This document shows, piece by piece, positions 7,702-14,218 of a stretch of 15,838 nucleotides of DNA. The position numbers and the translations under genes are program-made. Source of the DNA: UBA4055 sp036721445. Its GTDB lineage: Bacteria; UBA4055. The stretch lies in assembly GCA_036721445.1 (NCBI GenBank), contig DAIMKZ010000040.1, forward strand, positions 1 to 15,838. The letters are read 5' to 3'. The first letter of the stretch is position 1; each line of letters starts with the position of its first letter. Below the pieces are notes generated by a model that did no database searches, had not been told where the DNA came from, and saw only the letters and a list, made by a program, of their open reading frames with translations.

Positions 7702-8828
7702 TGGAACTGTATCTCGCAGCTACATGCACATTCGGCCTTGAATCAGTTCTCAAAAGAGAAATTCTTTCCCTTGGTTATCAGATAAAAAGCATTGATAACG
7801 GCCGTATTTATTTTAAATCAGATGAGCTGGCTATAGCCAGAACGAACCTGTTTCTGCGCACCGCTGACAGAGTCCATATCGTGCTTTCCGAATTCCCGGC
7901 GCACGATTTCGACGAGTTGTTCGAAGGCGTAAGGTCCGTTGAATGGGAGAATTTCATCAGCGAAAGAGGACAGATCGTTGTTAAAGGAAGATCGGCCGGT
8001 TCAACGATACATTCAGTTCCCGTTGCTCAGTCAATGACTAAGAAAGCTATCATCGAGCGTCTGAGGGACCGAACCGGGAAAAACAAGATAATCGAGGACG
8101 GCGTTCTGTTTCCTGTAGAGATCGAACTTAACAATGACACCGGGAGGCTGATGCTTAACACTTCCGGCGATGCGCTTTTCAAAAGGGGCTACCGGGGCGC
8201 AACAGGTGACGCGCCTATAAAGGAAACCCTCGCTGCGGGACTGATAATGCTGTCCGGCTGGAAAAGCGGTGAGCCGCTGGTTGACCCGTTCTGCGGATCT
8301 GGTACAATACCGATCGAGGCCGCGATGATAAAGAAGAACATGGCTCCGGGACTGAACAGGCATTTCCTTTCAATGAAATGGGACTTTATTGACAAAAAAA
8401 TATGGAATTCAGCGGCCTCTGAAGCGATGGATATGATCAGGCCGTTTGAGAGAGCTGAGATATTCGGATACGACAAAGATCCCGCAATCATTGCCGCCGC
8501 TTCCATCAATGCGCAGAACGCCGAAGTCGAAGACTGCGCCGTTTTTAAAAATGTTCCCGTGGAGATGCTCAAGCTGAAAGGGCAACCCGGCGCGGTCATT
8601 ACGAACCCGCCGTACGGAGAGAGATTGTCCGATCGAAACGAGGCAGAAAGGCTCTATTTGAGACTGAAGACAGTTCTTCAGAGAAAACACGGATGGTCGG
8701 CTAATATCATCACGGCTCATCCCGCCTTCCAGGAACTTTTCGGCAGAGCAGAAAGAAAACGAAAGCTCTTTAACGGCAATATAAAGTGCAATTATTATTC
8801 TTATTCCGAACAAAATATCTTGCGGTGA
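7701..8828 (+). CDS. THUMP-domain class I SAM-dependent RNA methyltransferase (YpsC/RlmL N-half type)
   Basis: A cytoplasmic enzyme expected to methylate guanine N2 in 23S rRNA, as characterised relatives do. The N-terminal ferredoxin-like and THUMP RNA-binding part covers about 1-155. The Rossmann methyltransferase part has the SAM-binding motif D-P-F-C-G-S-G-T (195-202), an acidic residue at motif II (G-Y-D-K-D, 256-260) and the N-P-P-Y-G-E-R-L motif (302-309) typical of exocyclic-amine methylation. At 375 residues it matches the stand-alone YpsC size and lacks the second methyltransferase half of E. coli RlmL. ATG at 7701 shares its A with the TAA stop of the scaffold gene (TAATG) and no good Shine-Dalgarno precedes it, so translation is probably coupled. 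The exact target base cannot be read from sequence. Confidence 0.88.
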   Translation: MELYLAATCTFGLESVLKREILSLGYQIKSIDNGRIYFKSDELAIARTNLFLRTADRVHIVLSEFPAHDFDELFEGVRSVEWENFISERGQIVVKGRSAGSTIHSVPVAQSMTKKAIIERLRDRTGKNKIIEDGVLFPVEIELNNDTGRLMLNTSGDALFKRGYRGATGDAPIKETLAAGLIMLSGWKSGEPLVDPFCGSGTIPIEAAMIKKNMAPGLNRHFLSMKWDFIDKKIWNSAASEAMDMIRPFERAEIFGYDKDPAIIAAASINAQNAEVEDCAVFKNVPVEMLKLKGQPGAVITNPPYGERLSDRNEAERLYLRLKTVLQRKHGWSANIITAHPAFQELFGRAERKRKLFNGNIKCNYYSYSEQNILR

Positions 8829-8879
8829 TGCCGGATTATAGCTATATTAGATCGTGAAACTATCTTCTGGGAGTAATTT

Positions 8880-9770
8880 ATGAAAAAGCTTTTTATTTTT
8901 CTGGTTCTGACAGGCTTTCTTATTTCGTCCTGCTCAAAGCAGGCACCGCCCGGAAAACCGGTAATAATGGTGAGTATTCTGCCGCAGAAGTATTTTGTTG
9001 AGAGGATCGCGGGAGATAAGCTCGATGTAAAGGTAATGATACCCCCCGGAGCGAGCCCGGCGACTTATGAACCTGCCCCTTCGGATGTTATAAATCTCCA
9101 TAAGACATCAGCCTATTTCAGGATCGGTCACATCGGATTTGAGTTGTCAAAGATGGAGGACATAGGCGGAATGAATAAAAAAATGAAGATCTATGACTGT
9201 TCCGAAGGAGTGGAACTGATCTACGGCGATCATGAACATGAAGAAGCCGAACACGACACTGAAGAAGCTGATCATGGCCATTCAGGCGTAAATCCGCATA
9301 TCTGGCTCTCCCCTAAAGCCGTAAAAATTATAGCCGACAACATTCTCAAAGGCCTTGAAGAGACCGATCCAGACAATATTGAACTCTATCGAAAGAATCA
9401 CCAGGCCTTTACCTCTGATCTTGAAAAGCTAGACATGGAGATAGGTGTGATGCTCAAAGATGTTCAGAACAGAAAATTCATCGTCTATCATCCCGCGTGG
9501 TCATATTTCGCTCATGATTACGGGCTCGAGGAGATCCCTGTCGAGATAAACGGTAAAGAACCTTCAGCAGGTGCAATAAAGAACCTTATCGACAAAGCAC
9601 GCTCAGAAGATATAAAAGTTATTTTCGTTCAGAAGCAGTTCGACAGGAAACTGGCTGAAAATATAGCCGCAGAAACGGGAGGCAGAGTGATACAGCTCGA
9701 TCCGCTTGAAGAAAAATGGTTTGACAATATGATAGTCATAGCAAGAAATTTCCAGTTCGAGCTAAAATGA
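8880..9770 (+). CDS. znuA: Zinc/manganese-type ABC importer substrate-binding lipoprotein (cluster 9 family)
   Basis: A periplasmic metal receptor that delivers divalent metal to the permease encoded downstream. It begins with a lipoprotein signal with lipobox I-S-S-C (C18). A His/Asp/Glu-rich loop (about 117-134) just before N-P-H-I-W-L-S-P is typical of zinc receptors. Likely metal ligands are H140 (N-P-H), H204 (V-Y-H-P-A-W) and D274 (L-D-P-L). The usual first ligand, the His of P-H-x-Y-E-P, is absent: the sequence reads P-A-T-Y-E-P at 60-65. H84 in R-I-G-H-I-G-F-E could take its place, which is inference. The length is normal. The start has TGGGAG 6 nt upstream, in a 51-nt spacer after the methyltransferase gene that also holds the perfect palindrome TATAGCTATA (8837-8846). 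Zinc is most likely from the loop; manganese is not excluded. Confidence 0.9.
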   Translation: MKKLFIFLVLTGFLISSCSKQAPPGKPVIMVSILPQKYFVERIAGDKLDVKVMIPPGASPATYEPAPSDVINLHKTSAYFRIGHIGFELSKMEDIGGMNKKMKIYDCSEGVELIYGDHEHEEAEHDTEEADHGHSGVNPHIWLSPKAVKIIADNILKGLEETDPDNIELYRKNHQAFTSDLEKLDMEIGVMLKDVQNRKFIVYHPAWSYFAHDYGLEEIPVEINGKEPSAGAIKNLIDKARSEDIKVIFVQKQFDRKLAENIAAETGGRVIQLDPLEEKWFDNMIVIARNFQFELK

Positions 9771-9783
9771 ACGGAGAAAAATC

Positions 9784-10533
9784 ATGGAAGATCTGATCAC
9801 TCTTGAAAATATTGACGCGGGATATAACGGAGTTAAGATAATCGAGAACATTTCGCTTAGCGTTAAAGAAAATGATTTCCTCGGTATTATAGGGCCCAAC
9901 GGCGGAGGAAAATCGACTCTTATCAAAGTTATTCTGGGTCTTATCAAGCCGTATAAAGGAACTCTCAAGATCAAAAAGGGATCGAAATTCGGATACCTGC
10001 CCCAGTTTACCTCAGCGGACAGGAAATTCCCGATTTCTGTTCAGGAGACGGTCAAATCGGGACTCCTGACGAACAAGAAACTTTTCAGATCTTTTTCAAA
10101 AAAAGACCTTGACAATGCCGAATTTCTCATGAAGAAACTGGATATATTCGACATGCGGAATGAGCCTGTCGGAGAACTTTCCGGAGGCCAGATGCAGAGA
10201 GCATTTTTATGTAGGGCTATGGTATCAAATCCCGATATCCTTGTTCTCGACGAACCTAATTCATTTGTCGATAAGGGAACCAGCAGCGATATATACAAGA
10301 TACTTCTTGAGCTTAACAGTAAAATGGCTATCCTGATGGTATCGCATGATACAGGCGTTATCAGCTCATATGTGAAAAATATCGCCTGCGTGAACAAAAC
10401 TCTTCATTATCATCCCGGAAGCGATATAACATCCCAGATTCTCGATAAATATTCATGCCCGGTCGAGCTGATAACGCACGGACCTCTTCCCCACAGGGTT
10501 CTCAGGACTCATCAGAACGGAGGGAAAAAATGA
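9784..10533 (+). CDS. znuC: Metal ABC importer ATP-binding protein
   Basis: The ATPase that drives the metal importer from the cytoplasmic face. All motifs are intact: Walker A G-P-N-G-G-G-K-S-T (37-45), Q-loop Q74, signature L-S-G-G-Q (132-136), Walker B I-L-V-L-D-E-P (152-158) and H-loop H188. The C-terminal V-E-L-I-T-H-G-P-L-P-H-R-V-L (227-240) is characteristic of ATPases paired with ZnuB/MntB-type permeases. It is 249 residues, a normal length. GGAG precedes the ATG in a 13-nt gap after the receptor gene, and the stop overlaps the permease start by ATGA, so all three subunits should be made from one message. Confidence 0.93.
   Translation: MEDLITLENIDAGYNGVKIIENISLSVKENDFLGIIGPNGGGKSTLIKVILGLIKPYKGTLKIKKGSKFGYLPQFTSADRKFPISVQETVKSGLLTNKKLFRSFSKKDLDNAEFLMKKLDIFDMRNEPVGELSGGQMQRAFLCRAMVSNPDILVLDEPNSFVDKGTSSDIYKILLELNSKMAILMVSHDTGVISSYVKNIACVNKTLHYHPGSDITSQILDKYSCPVELITHGPLPHRVLRTHQNGGKK
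10519..10524 (+). promoter_or_regulatory. Ribosome-binding site of the permease gene
   Basis: GGAGGG ends 5 nt before the ATG at 10530 and lies within the last codons of the ATPase gene. It decides the permease start over an in-frame ATG 75 nt upstream at 10455. Confidence 0.8.
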
Positions 10534-11339
10534 TAGAGATACTTCAGTACCCCTTCTTTTTAAAAGCGCTTCTTACCGCCCTGATGACGAGCATTCTGTG
10601 CGGTCTTATCGGCTCGTACATTGTAAGCAGAAGGATAGTTTTCATCGGCGGAGGGATCACCCACACATCTTTCGGAGGGATCGGACTGGGATATTATCTC
10701 GGAGTAAATCCGGTCATAACGGCCGCAGTTTTCGGAGTTCTGTCCGCGATAGGGATAAAAGCAGCCTCGGATAAAGCCGACATCCGTGAAGATTCCGCGA
10801 TCGGGATATTCTGGGCTCTGGGAATGGCTCTCGGAATAATATTCATCTATCTTACCCCCGGCTACGCACCCGACCTGATGACCTATCTTTTCGGCAACAT
10901 TCTGATGGTATCTATGACGGATATCTATATAATTACAGGCCTGGGAACAGTCGCCTCCGCTGTATTCTATTTCCTGTTCAACGAGATCCATTCAATAGCC
11001 TTCGACGAGGAATTCGCAAAAACACAGGGTATCAGAGTTAACCTGATAAATTATACTCTTATATCTCTTGTTGCCCTGACAATAGTGTTCAACATAAAAG
11101 TTGTAGGGATTATTCTGGTCATGTCACTGCTCACGATACCTCAGACAGCCGCTTCAGTAATTACGAAGAATTTCAGGACAATGATATTTCTTTCCATTAT
11201 TATAGCTGTAATATCGAGCTTTGCAGGACTGGTAATATCTTATTATTTCAACATCCCGTCAGGAGCTTCGATAATTTTCAGCTCGGTAGTAATTTTCGTA
11301 GTTATAAAGCTTTTTTACAATCTTAGCGGAAAGAAGTAA
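10530..11339 (+). CDS. znuB: Metal ABC importer permease (ABC-3 family)
   Basis: The membrane channel subunit of the zinc/manganese-type importer. The 269-residue protein is almost entirely hydrophobic helices, about eight or nine. It has the family motif T-H-T-S-F-G-G-I-G-L-G (44-54, H45), a G-N-I-L segment (122-125) before a periplasmic loop, and L-L-T-I-P-Q-T-A-A (200-208), the coupling region near the ATPase. I place the start at ATG 10530, overlapping the ATPase stop (ATGA), with GGAGGG just upstream. A longer in-frame reading from 10455 would add a polar N-terminus rich in Ser and Arg that is foreign to the family. No Zur or Fur gene is in the window. Confidence 0.93.
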   Translation: MIEILQYPFFLKALLTALMTSILCGLIGSYIVSRRIVFIGGGITHTSFGGIGLGYYLGVNPVITAAVFGVLSAIGIKAASDKADIREDSAIGIFWALGMALGIIFIYLTPGYAPDLMTYLFGNILMVSMTDIYIITGLGTVASAVFYFLFNEIHSIAFDEEFAKTQGIRVNLINYTLISLVALTIVFNIKVVGIILVMSLLTIPQTAASVITKNFRTMIFLSIIIAVISSFAGLVISYYFNIPSGASIIFSSVVIFVVIKLFYNLSGKK

Positions 11340-11346
11340 TAATTAT

Positions 11347-11377
11347 TTGACAATTTGTCTTGTAATTTCGTTAAAAT
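11347..11377 (+). promoter_or_regulatory. Candidate promoter of the secreted TPR gene
   Basis: A perfect TTGACA (11347-11352) is followed after 19 nt by TAAAAT (11372-11377, 5/6 match to TATAAT). The spacer is longer than the ideal 17. An 11-nt inverted repeat, GACAA-T-TTGTC (11349-11359), overlaps the -35 and could be an operator. The leader to the ATG at 11430 would be about 45 nt. I see no hairpin plus T-run terminator for the upstream transport operon in the 90-nt spacer. Confidence 0.4.
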
Positions 11378-11429
11378 TTGCATAATTTAAGGTACTATAT
11401 TTTATTGTAGAACTAATTTGGATACTATC

Positions 11430-12758
11430 ATGAAAACATTCTTAAACTTTGTTCTCACATCGCTTTTGATCACTATGTGCCCGGATCTATATTCAAAAAG
11501 TGAGATCGATGTGACTAGTGAGATTATTAAATTAAGATCATCAGGAGTCTGCTATCTCGACCCTGGTATAAGTCCAGATCAGGCCAGATTACTTTCCAAA
11601 TACGATGCAATTAATGAAGCGCTGAACGATCTGGGAGCTTTTCTTTTGGAGAACGATTCTCTGATTAACATGACTTCAAAAAAAGAAGATATAATAAGAT
11701 GCCTAACCAACCGTCTTGACGCGCTGGTTTACCGTGAAGGCGAGGAGGATATTGACGGATATCCCGCCTATGTCTCATATATATCTTCTGATATAAATAG
11801 AGTTAAACTTAAAGACCTTCTTATCACCGCAAAGACGGACAACAAACTCAGGTACCTGATGGATTTTGAGTATAACAGGTTTAAAAAGCTGATCAAGAAT
11901 ATTAATTTTCTGAAAATATCAACAAATAAGCTTCCCGAAAATTTCATTGCCGAACTTACATCCCGGCTTACCGCGACAGAATGGGCGAACAAAGCTCATT
12001 TGAGCAACGAGGAAGGAATGAAGATAGAATATTATTCGATAGCGGTAGATGCAGATGAACTTTATGAGTCCTCTTATGTTTATCTTTCGGAATCTCTTGT
12101 TAAAACTGGTCAGAATTCACTCGTGATGGGCATGATGAACAGACTGATTAACATAGATCCTTTGAATTTTGCTGCTGCATATGCGGTCAGAGGTTATTTG
12201 TTCTATCTTGAAAAACAGTATCAGCCTGCTGTCAAAGAACTGGAGAAATCTCTTGCGATCGAACCGTCATTCGCTTACTCTGAATGCATTCTTGGAGAGG
12301 TGCTGGCCAGTCAGAAGAAATATGACGAAGCTTTTCAAAAATTCGCCTCAGCCATAAAAACAGACGCCAACTATTTCCTTCCTTACATATATAGAGCCAA
12401 CCTATACAGAAAGAACGGGAAATACGATGAAGCGATCTCGGATTATTCAAAAGCCTCTGAGATCAATCCCAAAAATATCGAACCGTATTACAATTCAGGC
12501 ATTGTTTACTATCTGACAGGCAAGTACGAAAAAGCGGTCGAACAATATACGAAAGCACTTTACCTGGACGAACTGTCACCTGCGCTTTACTACAACAGGG
12601 CTATAGCATTACGAAAATCTGCCGAAACCGAAAAAGCCGCTGAAGACTACAAATCATATCTGCTCTTATCTGTTAAGGATATAGACGAAAACGGTACGGA
12701 GCCTCTGGTGTCGGCATGGATGAGCGAAACTAATTTCAGTCCTATTTTTCCCGACTGA
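11430..12758 (+). CDS. Secreted TPR-repeat protein
   Basis: A 442-residue exported protein with an N-terminal signal sequence (K2, hydrophobic core at about 4-16). The residue before C17 is Met, which argues against a lipoprotein. Residues about 48-72 (P-D-Q-A-R-L-L-S-K-Y-D-A-I-N-E-A-L) loosely recall the LPP20/FlgT-N type of envelope domain; this is only an impression. Residues about 246-410 hold four to five tetratricopeptide repeats, the clearest at 315-348 and 349-382 with the usual Y/A/G...A...Y/A...P pattern. TPRs normally bind partner proteins, so this is likely an envelope assembly or scaffold protein. I prefer ATG 11430 over an in-frame TTG at 11418; neither has a good Shine-Dalgarno. 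Its stop is 3 nt from the stop of the convergent minus-strand gene. Confidence 0.85.
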   Translation: MKTFLNFVLTSLLITMCPDLYSKSEIDVTSEIIKLRSSGVCYLDPGISPDQARLLSKYDAINEALNDLGAFLLENDSLINMTSKKEDIIRCLTNRLDALVYREGEEDIDGYPAYVSYISSDINRVKLKDLLITAKTDNKLRYLMDFEYNRFKKLIKNINFLKISTNKLPENFIAELTSRLTATEWANKAHLSNEEGMKIEYYSIAVDADELYESSYVYLSESLVKTGQNSLVMGMMNRLINIDPLNFAAAYAVRGYLFYLEKQYQPAVKELEKSLAIEPSFAYSECILGEVLASQKKYDEAFQKFASAIKTDANYFLPYIYRANLYRKNGKYDEAISDYSKASEINPKNIEPYYNSGIVYYLTGKYEKAVEQYTKALYLDELSPALYYNRAIALRKSAETEKAAEDYKSYLLLSVKDIDENGTEPLVSAWMSETNFSPIFPD

Positions 12759-12761
12759 AGT

Positions 12762-14216
12762 TTACCCGAATATTTCTTCGGAACGTGCCTTAAAATCATT
12801 CTTCCCGCAGCACATCATAGTCGACAGAGGGGCGGCGTGACGGATCTCTGCAAGCATTTTTTCTGCCGTATTCCTGATGTCCCACTGCGCGTGCTCGTCA
12901 AGCCGTAAACTGAAAAAATGATAAAGCTCTCTGAAATTCATCTTTAACAATATCTTTCTTCTGTGCGAGTTAGTCAGAACATATTGAGCATGGAAAGGGC
13001 TTGATGCTGCGATATTTTTATATAATTTCTCTGTTTTCTTCATAATTTTATTGAATTCGGAATTCATACCTATCCGGTCTATGTTGGGAGGCAGTGTGAA
13101 CCCGAGATCCGTCTCGTAATTCTCTGTAATGAATGAAGCAATCCTGTGCCTCTTCATCTGAGCATAATTTGTAGCGCTTAAGACTATCTCGAAAACCGCG
13201 TCAGCGAACTCAAAATATCTCTTTACAGAATCATAGGACATTCTGTTCCTTAAAACCTGGATGAAAATCTTCCTGATCTTTTCCGCGTCATAGGAACGGG
13301 TCTCTTTAACAGCATCTTTGTAACTCATCTTCTTTACATCGGATAAAATAGCCGCCGTTATTGCTCTGTCCGGATCCGAAGTGTGATCAACAAGCCTGAC
13401 CTCAGGCATAGTGGCCCTTTTAGGACTTCTTCCTGTTTTACCGAAAATATCTATCAGTTCCTCGTTCCCTGTATGGTCATAGAGCGTAGGTTCTATATAT
13501 TTGATGATTGACGGTGAAAGGTCTTTTACAAGTTCATACATTTTTCTTGAAAGATCCCTGCATTCCTTCAGTTCCGAGTTGCCCAGCTGTCTCAGGATAT
13601 TTTCGAGGCTTCTCGCGTTGACGCTCATGCCGAACTGACTTTCCGTAGCAAGGGAAACTACATAGCGCGCATCTTCTTTCGCCCAGCCTTCAACTGTTCT
13701 TCTGCCGTTCTTTTTCTTGATAATATCAGAATGTTTATCGAACAAATATTCTATAAGTGCTTCGTACAGCTTTTTATATACACCGTTCTGCTCTTTTACG
13801 AGACCGGTGAACTCTTTTTCAAATCCGAGTTCTTGTATTTCTTCCGGGATAACGAAATCGCCTTCAAGAGTAATGTATCTCTGCGATTTTTCCGTGAACG
13901 AGGCCATTCTGAACTTCTGCACCTGTTCTACTGCCAGCCTGGAAAGTCCGATTATGTCGAAATTGAAATAAGCGTGTTCAGCAACGGATGAGTGCCCGAG
14001 TCCGAAGATTATTGTCTCGTTCGACCTTCGGCTTTTATCCACTTCTTCCCTGGCCTCTTTACGAAGTTCTTCAATATCTCTGGGATCTCTGCTGATCCTC
14101 GCATACGCAGCGCTTAATGTCTCAGGCGTGACATTGTCTTTTTCCCAGCCTGCCTTTTTCTTAAGCTCGTTTATGATATCGGCATCGAAATTATAGCCTG
14201 ACAAAAGAACTTTCAT
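12762..14216 (-). CDS. thyX: Tandem ThyX-like flavoprotein (FAD-dependent thymidylate synthase family, two domains)
   Basis: ThyX converts dUMP to dTMP using FAD and methylene-tetrahydrofolate, usually as a homotetramer of about 220-250 residues. This 484-residue protein contains two ThyX-like halves. The N-half (about 1-250) has K101-F-R-M-A-S-F-T-E-K-S-Q-R-Y114, close to the R-H-R-x2-S-x-N-E-x-S-x-R-Y signature but with K-F for R-H, and N-A-R-S-L at 200-204. The C-half (about 265-470) has R356-H-R-I-A-S361 but lacks the E-x-S-x-R-Y part. It keeps R-L-D-E-H-A-Q-W-D-I-R (438-448), the distal signature missing from the N-half. Each half therefore keeps a different portion. It may be a working synthase with a composite site, or a ThyX paralogue with another job; no other thymidylate synthase is in the window. 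It begins 2 nt after the symporter stop with AAAGG upstream, so the two form an operon. Confidence 0.82.
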   Translation of the reverse strand: MKVLLSGYNFDADIINELKKKAGWEKDNVTPETLSAAYARISRDPRDIEELRKEAREEVDKSRRSNETIIFGLGHSSVAEHAYFNFDIIGLSRLAVEQVQKFRMASFTEKSQRYITLEGDFVIPEEIQELGFEKEFTGLVKEQNGVYKKLYEALIEYLFDKHSDIIKKKNGRRTVEGWAKEDARYVVSLATESQFGMSVNARSLENILRQLGNSELKECRDLSRKMYELVKDLSPSIIKYIEPTLYDHTGNEELIDIFGKTGRSPKRATMPEVRLVDHTSDPDRAITAAILSDVKKMSYKDAVKETRSYDAEKIRKIFIQVLRNRMSYDSVKRYFEFADAVFEIVLSATNYAQMKRHRIASFITENYETDLGFTLPPNIDRIGMNSEFNKIMKKTEKLYKNIAASSPFHAQYVLTNSHRRKILLKMNFRELYHFFSLRLDEHAQWDIRNTAEKMLAEIRHAAPLSTMMCCGKNDFKARSEEIFG

Positions 14217-14218
14217 TT

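Noticed and set aside
8189..8813. Two long overlapping open frames on the minus strand (134-136 codons) within the RNA methyltransferase gene
   Set aside because: They lie wholly antisense to a well-supported gene, overlap each other in different frames, have no ribosome-binding site and show no domain.
10455..10529. Upstream in-frame extension of the permease
   Set aside because: It would overlap the ATPase C-terminus by 79 nt, adds a hydrophilic stretch not seen in the family, and the GGAGGG plus ATG at 10530 gives a normal start.
10560..10991. A 143-codon minus-strand frame under the permease gene
   Set aside because: Composition is polar and low in structure, with no motif. The plus strand encodes a clear membrane permease, so this is a coding shadow.
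11418..11429. TTG start for the TPR protein
   Set aside because: It adds four residues before a good signal peptide start; ATG 11430 is the simpler choice. Neither has a convincing Shine-Dalgarno.
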